Assembly (NCBI GenBank): GCA_023448955.1
Contig: JAEXJU010000107.1
Location: 1-24,252, forward strand
Length of the DNA stretch: 24,252 nt
Origin: Bacteroidota bacterium
GTDB taxonomy: Bacteria > Bacteroidota > Bacteroidia > Flavobacteriales > Weeksellaceae
Direction: 5' to 3'
Shown here: one piece after another, positions 7,575 to 14,511 of the stretch
Layout: the number at the start of each line of letters is the position of its first letter
Numbering within the stretch: position 1 is the stretch's first letter
Position numbers and translations under genes: made by a program
The notes under the pieces: generated by a model
Seen by the model: the letters and a program-made list of their open reading frames with translations, nothing else
What the model was told of the DNA's origin: nothing
Database searches by the model: none

Positions 7575-8195
7575 TTATTTTTCAAACAACATTTTAGTCA
7601 GAAAATCTTTCTCCTGATTTCCTCTCGCCGGAGAATATTCTCTTCCGTAAAAAATAATCTGAAGATGAAGTTTATTCCATACGCTTTCATCCCAAAGATT
7701 TTTGGCATCACGTTCGGTCTCGACAACATTTTTTCCTGAAGTCAATTTCCATTGAGTCATTAGCCTATGAATATGTGTGTCAACTGGAAACGCCGGAAAA
7801 CCAAAACCCTGACTCATTACTACAGAAGCGGTTTTATGCCCAACACCAGCCAGTTCTTCCAATTCTTCAAATGTCTGAGGAACTACAGAGTTATGTTTTT
7901 CCACCAGAACTTCCGCCATTTTTTTTAGGTTTTTCGCTTTGGAGTTGGCAAGTCCGATTTCTTTTATGAGCTCCTTGATTTCTTCAATGCTCAACTTTGC
8001 CATTTTCTCAGGTGTATCAGCAACGGCAAAAAGTTTCGGCGTGATTTGATTCACTTTTTTGTCTGTGGTCTGCGCAGACAATGCTACAGCAACCATCAGT
8101 GTATAAGCATCTTTATGGTCGAGAGGGATCGGAACTTCTGGATATAATTTTTCTAATTCTTCCTGAACAATCTTGGCTCTTTGCTTTTTCGTCAT
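7575..8195 (-). CDS. nth: Endonuclease III-type DNA glycosylase lacking the iron-sulfur cysteines
   Basis: A base-excision repair glycosylase/AP lyase for oxidised pyrimidines. Family features are LSAQTTDKKVN near residues 34-44, the helix-hairpin-helix LEELAGVGHKTASVV with the catalytic Lys, and the following FPVDTHIHRL segment with the catalytic Asp. Length (206) is close to E. coli Nth (211). The odd point is the C-terminus. Where most family members have Cys-x6-Cys-x2-Cys-x5-Cys for a 4Fe-4S cluster, this one reads GREYSPARGNQEKDFLTKML and stops. The whole protein has no Cys, and the other frames here do not restore any. Cluster-free Nth/MutY relatives exist, so it may still be active. 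It is divergent from bcp and overlaps its promoter. Confidence 0.92.
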   Translation of the reverse strand: MTKKQRAKIVQEELEKLYPEVPIPLDHKDAYTLMVAVALSAQTTDKKVNQITPKLFAVADTPEKMAKLSIEEIKELIKEIGLANSKAKNLKKMAEVLVEKHNSVVPQTFEELEELAGVGHKTASVVMSQGFGFPAFPVDTHIHRLMTQWKLTSGKNVVETERDAKNLWDESVWNKLHLQIIFYGREYSPARGNQEKDFLTKMLFEK

Positions 8196-8211
8196 ATTGA
8201 TGCTAAATTTG
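8181..8211 (+). promoter_or_regulatory. Promoter of bcp, overlapping the nth start
   Basis: TTG at 8181-8183 and TAAATTTG at 8204-8211 with a 20-base spacer match the Bacteroidota -33/-7 consensus. Transcription would start near 8217, about 15 bases before the bcp ATG at 8232. The -33 part lies inside the first codons of nth on the other strand, so the two divergent genes share this short region. Confidence 0.65.
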
Positions 8212-8231
8212 TATCAACAAAAATAAAAATT

Positions 8232-8678
8232 ATGTTGAAGCTTGGCGATTCTTTACCGGAATTTGTTGGAACAAATCAAAACGGAGAACAAATCGATTCT
8301 AAAAAATTGAAAGGCAAAAAACTCGTGGTATTCTTTTATCCAAAAGCCAGCACGCCGGGCTGTACGGCGGAAGCGTGTAATTTGAGAGATAATTATTCGG
8401 TTTTGAAACAAAAAGGTTTTCAGTTGATTGGCGTGAGTGCAGATTCTGTAAAACGTCAAAAAACCTTTACGGATAAATATGAATTGCCATTTGATGTCAT
8501 CGCCGATGAAGATCACGATGTGATTGAAAAATTCGGAGTTTGGCAACTGAAAAAGTTTATGGGCAAAGAATTTATGGGCATCGTGAGAACGACTTTTGTT
8601 TTTGATGAGAATGGAGTTTGTATTCAAGTTATTGACAAAGTGAAAACCAAAGACCACGCTGCGCAGATTTTAGCATAA
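8232..8678 (+). CDS. bcp: Thioredoxin-dependent peroxiredoxin, Bcp/PrxQ type
   Basis: Reduces hydrogen peroxide and organic hydroperoxides using thiols from thioredoxin, in the cytoplasm. I use ATG at 8232 (MLKLGDSLPEF, 148 residues), which matches the family start and lies behind a good promoter; an upstream in-frame start at 8181 would lie inside the promoter. The motif FYPKASTPGCTAEACNLRD carries the peroxidatic Cys44 and, five residues on, resolving Cys49, the PrxQ arrangement. VRTTFVFDENG near residue 120 is the conserved Arg and beta-strand region. It is a single gene; the flanking non-coding block at 8690-8930 follows it. Confidence 0.95.
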   Translation: MLKLGDSLPEFVGTNQNGEQIDSKKLKGKKLVVFFYPKASTPGCTAEACNLRDNYSVLKQKGFQLIGVSADSVKRQKTFTDKYELPFDVIADEDHDVIEKFGVWQLKKFMGKEFMGIVRTTFVFDENGVCIQVIDKVKTKDHAAQILA

Positions 8679-8689
8679 AAACATATAGA

Positions 8690-8930
8690 AATAGGTTCGT
8701 TACCTGTTGCTTGAAGTTCTTTAATGGTCGCGCGGGGTTATGAACAGGTCTTTTATGGTTATAGACATATTGCGTGAGGTTGCCGATGTGATCCGACAGG
8801 TCCCGAACCCCAAATTATACGTTGCCTGAGGTGTCGGCAGAGCTTCAGAACCTCGGTGAATAGGTAAACAACCGCAGCGGATGATTCCGGAACGTCAATC
8901 GACAGGTATTAATAAGATTTGGACATATTC
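8690..8930. ncRNA. Candidate structured RNA or unknown non-coding element
   Basis: A block of about 240 bases between the convergent bcp and GyrI-like genes, clearly richer in G+C than normal intergenic DNA here. Several arms pair: ACCTGTT (8702-8708) with AACAGGT (8743-8749), GGGGTT (8734-8739) with AACCCC (8806-8811), CTGAGGT (8826-8832) with ACCTCGG (8850-8856), and GTTG (8821-8824) with CAAC (8869-8872). CAGGT occurs three times (8745, 8797 and 8903), so the first arm has alternative partners. No frame of useful length is intact; the longest is 29 codons from 8740. I see no clear promoter or T-run terminator, and cannot assign a strand or Rfam family. A 6S-like RNA, an RNA of the Flavo-1 type, or a degraded repeat are all possible. 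Confidence 0.4.
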
Positions 8931-8947
8931 TATATTGATATAGCTCA

Positions 8948-9427
8948 CTATTTCACGGGAATCCAAATCTCTTCATCCGCAGAATCATCATTAGGATTGT
9001 AATCGTCTCCGAAAATCTCAAAATGCGGTCTGTTGTCCACTTCGAATTGATTCTTCGGAATGAAATTTTGAAATAGGTAAGTGAAGATTTGAGGTGCATT
9101 TTCCGATCTGCCTTTGTAGCTAAAAACCAAATATTTTCCACTTTCTAATTCGAAGGTGTCAAAATTATTTGGAATATTGTCAAAATCAGAAACTTCTGCC
9201 AAAGCATATTTCTTGAACGATTGATCCGGTGTAAAATGCTCAGGATAGATTTGAAGTGAGAATAATTGATTGGAAATTCTGTTAGATATTTCCTTCCTTC
9301 TCATCATAAATTGTCCCCAGAGAACTGGCGTTTTATCATCCTGAAAAGAAGTCGAGGTGCTAAAACCAATTAATTTCTTTGCTTCAATGATTTCTATGCG
9401 ATGAGGTAATTCAAATCTGGTTTTCAT
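8948..9427 (-). CDS. GyrI-like / effector-binding domain protein
   Basis: A 159-residue cytoplasmic protein consisting only of the GyrI-like (AraC effector-binding) fold. The N-terminal strand EIIEAKKLIGFSTSTSF, a middle LWGQFMMRRKEI helix, a DFDNIPNNFDTFELESGKYLVFSYKG strand pair, and the closing FEIFGDDYNP...EEIWIPVK are all typical. DSADEEIWIPV matches the family's usual end, where an acidic residue lines the ligand pocket. There is no DNA-binding domain, so it is probably a stand-alone small-molecule binder. Its start codon overlaps the end of the GNAT gene by 17 bases, which points to translational coupling. Ligand unknown. Confidence 0.82.
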   Translation of the reverse strand: MKTRFELPHRIEIIEAKKLIGFSTSTSFQDDKTPVLWGQFMMRRKEISNRISNQLFSLQIYPEHFTPDQSFKKYALAEVSDFDNIPNNFDTFELESGKYLVFSYKGRSENAPQIFTYLFQNFIPKNQFEVDNRPHFEIFGDDYNPNDDSADEEIWIPVK

Positions 9428-9920
9428 AATACATCAGCTCAACATCATCCTCAGGAATCGTTACCATTTTCTGGAATTTCAATCCTAATTTTTCAATTAA
9501 TTTTTGTGAAGAAAAATTATCTTTCGTTGTAATCGCAGAGATTTTATGAACGCCGAAATCTGTTGCGGCAACTTCTTTTAGTTTATTGGCAGATTCATAC
9601 GCAAAGCCTTTGCCTTCATATTTCGACAAAAAAGAAAAACCAATATCGAGGACATCGAGACCTTCTCTTTCAAAAATCCCGACAGCACCAATTTTTGTGT
9701 TGTCCTCTTTCAGAATCACAACATAATTTCCAAATCCCAATTTTTCAATTTGAGGAAGAAATCGACTCGTGATGTAATTTTCTGCATCTTCTTTCGTGCG
9801 GAGATTCCGGTCACCAATGTATTGGATGAACGACGGCATATTGTATAATTCGAGGAAAAAATCCGTGTCCTGTACTTCTGCAGGTTTGAGAATTAATCTT
9901 TCGGTTTCGTAGCTTTTCAT
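9411..9920 (-). CDS. GNAT-family N-acetyltransferase, RimJ/RimL type
   Basis: A 169-residue acetyl-CoA-dependent acetyltransferase. ETERLILKP at the N-terminus, the GAVGIFEREGLDVLDIGFSF strands and the YEGKGFAYESANKL loop follow the RimJ/RimL subfamily. The YEGKGFAYE segment (about 115-123) corresponds to the Q/RxxGxG/A acetyl-CoA-binding loop. The later KISAITTKDNFSSQKLIEKLG is the conserved last strand and helix of the fold. The substrate, protein N-terminus or small molecule, is not evident. It overlaps the GyrI-like gene downstream by 17 bases and begins 18 bases after the stop of the Ca2+/H+ antiporter gene. A TATTTTTG box in that gap (9925-9932) may give it a nearly leaderless transcript. 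Confidence 0.88.
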   Translation of the reverse strand: MKSYETERLILKPAEVQDTDFFLELYNMPSFIQYIGDRNLRTKEDAENYITSRFLPQIEKLGFGNYVVILKEDNTKIGAVGIFEREGLDVLDIGFSFLSKYEGKGFAYESANKLKEVAATDFGVHKISAITTKDNFSSQKLIEKLGLKFQKMVTIPEDDVELMYYENQI

Positions 9921-9938
9921 TCCTCAAAAATATAAAAT

Positions 9939-11009
9939 TTAAGGCACGATAACCGTAAAAACATAAGCAAAAAGATTGACCAGCAACACAACGCCGTAGA
10001 GAACATTGGTCTTGCCACGATTAAGGGAAAGCATTACGGTATACAATGAAAGCCCAAGAAGAATCATCGATTTTGTATCCAAACCTAGAACAAGTGGCAA
10101 ATCAAACATTATACAAACCACGGCCACACAAGGAATCGTAAGCCCAATGCTTGCCAAGGCAGACCCAAGCGCCAGATTAAGACTCGTCTGGAATTGGTTT
10201 CTTCTGGCAGCTTTTATGGCAGCCAATCCTTCCGGAAGTAATACAACAGCTGCAATGATAACACCGACAAGCGATTCCGGAGCGCCAAAGCTCTGAACTA
10301 CATTTTCAATCTGTGGAGAAAGAGATTTGGCTAAAAATACGACTACGCCCAAACAGAGAATCAAAAAAAATAAACTAGTGAAACTAGTGAGGTTGGAAGG
10401 TGGTTCAGCGTGCGTGTCTTCATCACCTTCGGGAAGAAAATAGTTCCTGTGACGGACGGTCTGAACCATTAAAAAAGTTCCGTAAATCACAAGCGAAGCT
10501 ACTGAGAAAAAAATGAGTTGAGAATTATTGAAAGAAGGCGTTATCTCACTGGTAGTATAGTTAGGTAAAATTAAAGTCATCACAACAATGGCAACCAATC
10601 CTATTAAAGCCATATTTCCAGAGGACCGCGCAAAAAACTGTTCTTTGAATTTTACACCGCCAACCAGCAGACAGGCGCCGAGAATCCCGTTCAGGATTAG
10701 CATTATCGCAGCAAAAACAGTATCCCTTGGCAATGTTGCAGCCTGATTTCCGCCCGCCATCATTAGTGAAACAATGAGCCCGACTTCCAGAACTGTAATA
10801 CAAATGGCCAGAATAATGGTTCCGAATGGTTCGCCTACTTTATGGGCAACAACTTCTGCATGATGAACAGCCGAAAGGACAGCTGCAATTAGTAATAATC
10901 CTCCTAAAGCTGCCAGAAGCGGACTGTCATCCGTCACACCGAGTAAATAATAGATCAATGATAAAACCGGGAAAATATAAGACCAATGAAGTAATGTTTT
11001 TAAACTCAT
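9939..11009 (-). CDS. ChaA-type Ca2+/H+ (cation/proton) antiporter
   Basis: A 356-residue inner-membrane exchanger of the Ca2+/cation antiporter superfamily with about 11 hydrophobic segments. The two internal repeats are visible. The first carries HKVGEPFGTIILAICITVLE (about 56-75) with the acidic Glu of the ion site. The second carries LLPEGLAAIKAARRNQFQTS and NLALGSALASIGLTIP, again with the Glu and the polar N...S.S motif. A hydrophilic loop with EGDEDTHAEPP (about 194-204) separates the halves. It should expel Ca2+ (or Na+/K+) in exchange for protons; the exact ion is not shown. Start ATG at 11009. It heads a codirectional run with the GNAT and GyrI-like genes. Confidence 0.9.
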   Translation of the reverse strand: MSLKTLLHWSYIFPVLSLIYYLLGVTDDSPLLAALGGLLLIAAVLSAVHHAEVVAHKVGEPFGTIILAICITVLEVGLIVSLMMAGGNQAATLPRDTVFAAIMLILNGILGACLLVGGVKFKEQFFARSSGNMALIGLVAIVVMTLILPNYTTSEITPSFNNSQLIFFSVASLVIYGTFLMVQTVRHRNYFLPEGDEDTHAEPPSNLTSFTSLFFLILCLGVVVFLAKSLSPQIENVVQSFGAPESLVGVIIAAVVLLPEGLAAIKAARRNQFQTSLNLALGSALASIGLTIPCVAVVCIMFDLPLVLGLDTKSMILLGLSLYTVMLSLNRGKTNVLYGVVLLVNLFAYVFTVIVP

Positions 11010-11066
11010 AAAATTGATTTCTCTAATTTACAAAAAATTATAAAAAGCTTTATGGAAGTACAACCA

Positions 11067-11095
11067 ACAAAAAAGCCACCAAATTTTGGTGGCTC
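11067..11095 (-). terminator. Rho-independent terminator of the S46 peptidase gene
   Basis: On the minus strand an AGCCACC stem pairs with GGTGGCT through an AT-rich tip (arms 11074-11083 and 11085-11094) and runs into TTTTTTG. It begins 22 bases after the stop codon at 11117, the expected place for the dipeptidyl peptidase transcript, and separates it from the antiporter gene. Confidence 0.85.
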
Positions 11096-11116
11096 GTTAT
11101 ATTTTCGATGATAGGT

Positions 11117-13252
11117 TTATTTTACCAAAGTTAATTCGCTGATAAGTCTTGTTGCACCGGCATATTTGTCGATAATCCAAAGCACATAACGAACGTCTAC
11201 ATTAATCGTTCTTTGCAATTTTGGTTCGAAAACGATATCGCCGCTCAACGCTTCGCTGTTTCCGTCGAAAGCAAGACCAATCAAATGACCGTTTCCATCG
11301 ATGATTGGTGAACCGGAGTTACCGCCTGTGATGTCATTGTTAGACAAGAAGTTAATTGGCATAAATCCACCTTTCTTATCTGCATATTGACCGTAATCTT
11401 TTTTCTTGGCAAGGTCCAGAACTTTCTGAGGAAGGTCAAACTCTTCGTCGCCTTTTTTGTATTTGGCAACCATTCCGTTAATGTCGGTATAATAGTTTTC
11501 CTTGATGCCTTTGTAATTTCTGTCTGCTCTTTCAGGTAAAGTTTCGATTGTTCCGTAAGTTAATCTCATTGTAGAGTTAGCATCCGGATAGAATTTTTTC
11601 TCTGGTTGCGCTTTTCTAAGTCCGTCTAAAAATAGTCTGCTGTTTTTAGCAAAATTCTCATCGACTTTAGAATATTTTTCCAATCCTAATTTTTGGTCTT
11701 CAACAATGCCGTTGGCAAATTGTCTCAGTTTGTCTGCATCAATTTTCAATCTGTCGGGATTGTTGATAAAAGCCAAAGCCGATTTTTTATTAGCAAAAAC
11801 AGATTCGTAAGCCATTGTAGAAAGATTGTTTACATCAGCAGCCAAAATTGTTGGGGAAGCAAATTCTTTCGCAACTCTTGTTTTGTAAAGAGAGGTCAAA
11901 GCTACTAGCATATCGCCTTCCACATTGTCGTGAAAACCGTCATACGCTTTATCAACAGCATCCAGGACTTTTTGTTTCATCGCAGCTTTTCCGGCATCGT
12001 CCTGGTCAGCATACGTTTTGAAAAGACTACCTAATTGATACGCTGTAGCAATATAATGTGCATTTCTTTGTAAAATTCCTGCATAATTTCTCTCTACATT
12101 TCTTCCTGAAACTTGCTGATAATAAGCTTTGATTTCCGGTAAAACACTATAATAAGTTTGCTCATTTGGAGACTGCGCTGCCCACTGATTGTAAGTCTGC
12201 TCCAGTTTTTGTTTCTCAGCAACTGTTCCGTTTTTCTTTACGGCATCAATTGTTCCCTGTCTGTTTTTCCAGTAATTGGCAACACTTGCGTACTGAGAAG
12301 CATAATCTAACTGAGTCGCTTTGTCCTTGTCCATATACTTCTTCATCACATCCATTGCCACTTTAGACGCTTCTACCCAAGCCGGATAATCTTTGTCCAC
12401 CATTTGCTCGATGCCGTAAGACGTCAGGTAACGGTTGGTTCTTCCCGGATAACCCAAAATCATTGTGAAATCACCAGGCTTGTAACCTTTCAAGGAAACC
12501 GGTAAAAAATGTTTTGGTTTCAATGGCGTGTTGGTTTCAGAATATTCCGCAGGGTTTCCGTTAGCATCGGCGTAAACACGAAAAACAGTGAAATCTGCAG
12601 TGTGTCTTGGCCATTCCCAGTTGTCTGTATCACCACCGAATTTCCCTAATGATGAAGGCGGCGCGCCAACTAATCTGATGTCTTTATAGTCTTGATAAAC
12701 AAAATAATAGAACTCGTTTCCGTTAAAGAAATCTCTTACAACAACCGTGTATTTTCCGTTCTCAGAATTTTCTGTCTGGATGGCTTTATATTCGGCATCA
12801 ATGACTGCTTTTCTCTCAGCAGCAGACATATTGTTGTTCAGTTTGGAGTTGATTCTCTCAGAAACGTCATCCATTCTCACCAAAAATCTCACGTACAAAC
12901 CTTTAGCATTGAATTCCTCATTAGGTTTCATTGCCCAGAATCCGTTCTTCAGATAATCTTTTTCAGGCGTTGAAGCTGCTGCAACAGCATCGTAACCACA
13001 ATGGTGATTGGTAAAAATCAAACCTTGGTTAGAAACGATCTCACCGGTACAGAAACCACCAAAACTTACGATGGCATCTTTCAAACTGGAGTTGTTTACA
13101 GAATAAATTTCTTCCGGCGTGAGGTGCAGGCCTTCTTTCTGCATATCCACTCCGTTCAGACGTTTTACGAGCATCAGAAGCCACATCCCTTCGTCAGCTC
13201 TCATTTGTGCATAGCCCAGAATCAGGGTCAATGCTAAAAATATTTTTTTCAT
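11117..13252 (-). CDS. Dipeptidyl peptidase of family S46, DPP7-like
   Basis: Removes dipeptides from the N-terminus of oligopeptides in the periplasm. I start at ATG 13252 (MKKIFLALTLILGYAQMRAD, 711 residues), which gives a clean signal peptide and the known DPP7 length; an earlier in-frame ATG at 13318 would put 22 odd residues before it. The chymotrypsin-like triad is seen as His84 (TNHHCGYDAV), Asp220 (NWEWPRHTADF) and Ser646 (GGNSGSPI). The mature N-terminus DEGMWLLMLVKRLNG is typical of S46. AFDGNSEALSGD has Gly at 664, where DPP7 has Gly and the acid-specific DPP11 has Arg, so a preference for hydrophobic P1 residues is inferred. It is divergent from the META lipoprotein. Confidence 0.93.
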   Translation of the reverse strand: MKKIFLALTLILGYAQMRADEGMWLLMLVKRLNGVDMQKEGLHLTPEEIYSVNNSSLKDAIVSFGGFCTGEIVSNQGLIFTNHHCGYDAVAAASTPEKDYLKNGFWAMKPNEEFNAKGLYVRFLVRMDDVSERINSKLNNNMSAAERKAVIDAEYKAIQTENSENGKYTVVVRDFFNGNEFYYFVYQDYKDIRLVGAPPSSLGKFGGDTDNWEWPRHTADFTVFRVYADANGNPAEYSETNTPLKPKHFLPVSLKGYKPGDFTMILGYPGRTNRYLTSYGIEQMVDKDYPAWVEASKVAMDVMKKYMDKDKATQLDYASQYASVANYWKNRQGTIDAVKKNGTVAEKQKLEQTYNQWAAQSPNEQTYYSVLPEIKAYYQQVSGRNVERNYAGILQRNAHYIATAYQLGSLFKTYADQDDAGKAAMKQKVLDAVDKAYDGFHDNVEGDMLVALTSLYKTRVAKEFASPTILAADVNNLSTMAYESVFANKKSALAFINNPDRLKIDADKLRQFANGIVEDQKLGLEKYSKVDENFAKNSRLFLDGLRKAQPEKKFYPDANSTMRLTYGTIETLPERADRNYKGIKENYYTDINGMVAKYKKGDEEFDLPQKVLDLAKKKDYGQYADKKGGFMPINFLSNNDITGGNSGSPIIDGNGHLIGLAFDGNSEALSGDIVFEPKLQRTINVDVRYVLWIIDKYAGATRLISELTLVK

Positions 13253-13326
13253 TGAGAATATTATTTTGCTGGCTAATTTAATGATTATTTTACATCTAAT
13301 GGTATGAATTTGGCACACAGAATGAG

Positions 13327-13334
13327 TAAATTTG
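13327..13334 (+). promoter_or_regulatory. Bacteroidota -7 box for the META lipoprotein
   Basis: TAAATTTG only 5 bases before the ATG at 13340. If used, transcription would start at or next to the start codon, giving a leaderless message. This also supports 13340 over the in-frame ATGs at 13304 and 13322, which lie upstream of the box. A TTTG is found 14 bases upstream, which is short for a -33 element. Confidence 0.45.
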
Positions 13335-13339
13335 AAAAG

Positions 13340-13777
13340 ATGAAATTTCTAAAAACAATCGGTGTTTTATCATTTTTAGTGTTTTTAATGTATTCTTGTA
13401 AAACATCGAATCATTCCGCTACTACAATGGAAAATATTCACAGAAAATGGATGTTGGTTGAATACAAGGGTTTTACGAAAGATGAACTTGTAAAACTAGA
13501 AGCCAATATGGATTTGACGAAAAATTCTGATGTACCCAACCGGTATACTGCAAAAATGGGCTGTAACGGAATGTTTTTCACGGGAGAATTCAATCAAGGA
13601 AAAGCTAAATTTTCAGGTGTTGGCTCTACGATGATGTATTGTGACGGCAGAATGAAGCTAGAGGAACTGTTTGGTAAAGATTTACCAAAAATGAATCAAT
13701 ACAAAATCGAAGGGCATTTCTTAACCTTAACAGACGGAATGACCTCGATGAAATTTGTAGCTGCAGATTGGGATTGA
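13340..13777 (+). CDS. META-domain lipoprotein
   Basis: A 145-residue envelope protein. With ATG at 13340 the start MKFLKTIGVLSFLVFLMYSC is a lipoprotein signal with lipobox MYSC, so Cys20 should carry the lipid. Two in-frame ATGs upstream (13304, 13322) would spoil this and precede the -7 box. The rest fits a META/HslJ domain: WMLVEYKGF after the lipid anchor, MGCNGMFFTGEFNQGKAKFS in the middle with the conserved Cys-Asn-Gly, MMYCDGRMKLEELF with the second conserved Cys, and YKIEGHFLTLTDG near the end. In E. coli, HslJ is linked to heat shock and novobiocin resistance; the molecular job of the domain is not known. It is a single gene, divergent from the S46 peptidase. Confidence 0.85.
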   Translation: MKFLKTIGVLSFLVFLMYSCKTSNHSATTMENIHRKWMLVEYKGFTKDELVKLEANMDLTKNSDVPNRYTAKMGCNGMFFTGEFNQGKAKFSGVGSTMMYCDGRMKLEELFGKDLPKMNQYKIEGHFLTLTDGMTSMKFVAADWD

Positions 13778-13887
13778 GCAATAATTGATGAATGATAAAT
13801 GATTCCATTACCGACTTAAAACTTTGAATATAGAAAGATAACGCCTTTGCGTTGATAAAATAATATAATCAAACCAAAATAAAACTT

Positions 13888-14301
13888 ATGAAAAGAAGTG
13901 CAAAAGCTGTTTGGAAAGGAACAGTAAAAGACGGAAGCGGTGTTCTGACAACACAAAGTACAACGCTGAATGAAACTCAATATTCATTCAAAAGCCGTTT
14001 CGAGGAAGGTGTCGGAACCAATCCGGAAGAATTATTGGCAGCAGCTCACGCAGGATGTTTCACAATGAAAACTTCAGCGCTATTGACAGAAGCAGGTTAC
14101 ACACCGGAAAGTCTGGAAACCGATTGCAAAATCAGTTTGGTGGAAGGTAAAATCACTTTGTCGGAACTTACACTGACTGCTAAAATCCCGGGAATTTCGG
14201 AAGAGGATTTCCAGAAAATTGCGCAGGATGCCAAAGAAAATTGTCCTGTGAGTCAGGCATTCAGTTTTGAGAAATCATTGACTGCAACACTTGTGAGTTA
14301 A
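13888..14301 (+). CDS. osmC: OsmC-family organic hydroperoxide reductase
   Basis: A 137-residue thiol peroxidase that reduces organic hydroperoxides. TNPEELLAAAHAGCFTM (about 44-60) contains the reactive Cys57, and KENCPVSQAF contains the partner Cys120 or thereabouts; the pair gives the OsmC/Ohr two-Cys active site. Length and motif spacing are closer to E. coli OsmC than to Ohr. WKGTVKDGSGVLTTQS at the start matches the OsmC N-terminal strand. Arg37 in SFKSRFEEG is the expected catalytic Arg region. It lies alone between the META lipoprotein and hflX; element B and a terminator follow it. With bcp it gives this window two peroxide-removing enzymes. Confidence 0.93.
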   Translation: MKRSAKAVWKGTVKDGSGVLTTQSTTLNETQYSFKSRFEEGVGTNPEELLAAAHAGCFTMKTSALLTEAGYTPESLETDCKISLVEGKITLSELTLTAKIPGISEEDFQKIAQDAKENCPVSQAFSFEKSLTATLVS

Positions 14302-14308
14302 GTAGATT

Positions 14309-14424
14309 AATCGCAAAGTCGCAAAAATATTTTGAAAATCCACACACAAAAAGTCCCAAATTATAAATTTTATATGCGACTTTTATAAGATTAACTTAAG
14401 TGCAAATTTTGCGACTTTGCGTTA
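14309..14424. repeat. Nested inverted repeat element B, copy 1
   Basis: Outer arms CGCAAAGTCGCAAAA (14312-14326) and TTTTGCGACTTTGCG (14407-14421) are perfect complements over 15 bases. Inside, AAAAGTC (14349-14355) pairs with GACTTTT (14378-14384). The same nested layout and the same words recur at 22934-23041. It lies between the osmC stop and its terminator. CGCAAAG-type words are familiar from intergenic DNA of this phylum; function unknown. Confidence 0.7.
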
Positions 14425-14441
14425 GAAGAAAATTAAAAGAG

Positions 14442-14465
14442 CCAAAGATATTCTTTGGTTTTTTT
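14442..14465 (+). terminator. Rho-independent terminator after osmC
   Basis: CCAAAGA (14442-14448), 3-base loop, TCTTTGG (14452-14458), followed by seven T. It lies between element B and hflX and should end the osmC transcript, so hflX needs its own promoter in the next 46 bases. Confidence 0.8.
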
Positions 14466-14511
14466 GTTCAAAAATAGTATCTTGTCAGAATCAGAAAATT
14501 ATCAATTTTAA

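Noticed and set aside
8740..8829. 29-codon frame (MNRSFMVIDILREVADVIRQ...) inside the GC-rich non-coding block
   Set aside because: It is short, ends at once, and overlaps the pairing arms. No supporting start signal is seen. It is kept only as part of the unexplained block.
11117..13318. Longer version of the S46 peptidase starting at 13318
   Set aside because: The additional 22 residues would precede a perfect signal peptide, so the start at 13252 is preferred.
13843..13856. AACGC-CTTT-GCGTT hairpin before osmC as a terminator
   Set aside because: It lacks a T run on either strand. It may be a fragment of the CGCAAAG repeat words but is too short to call.
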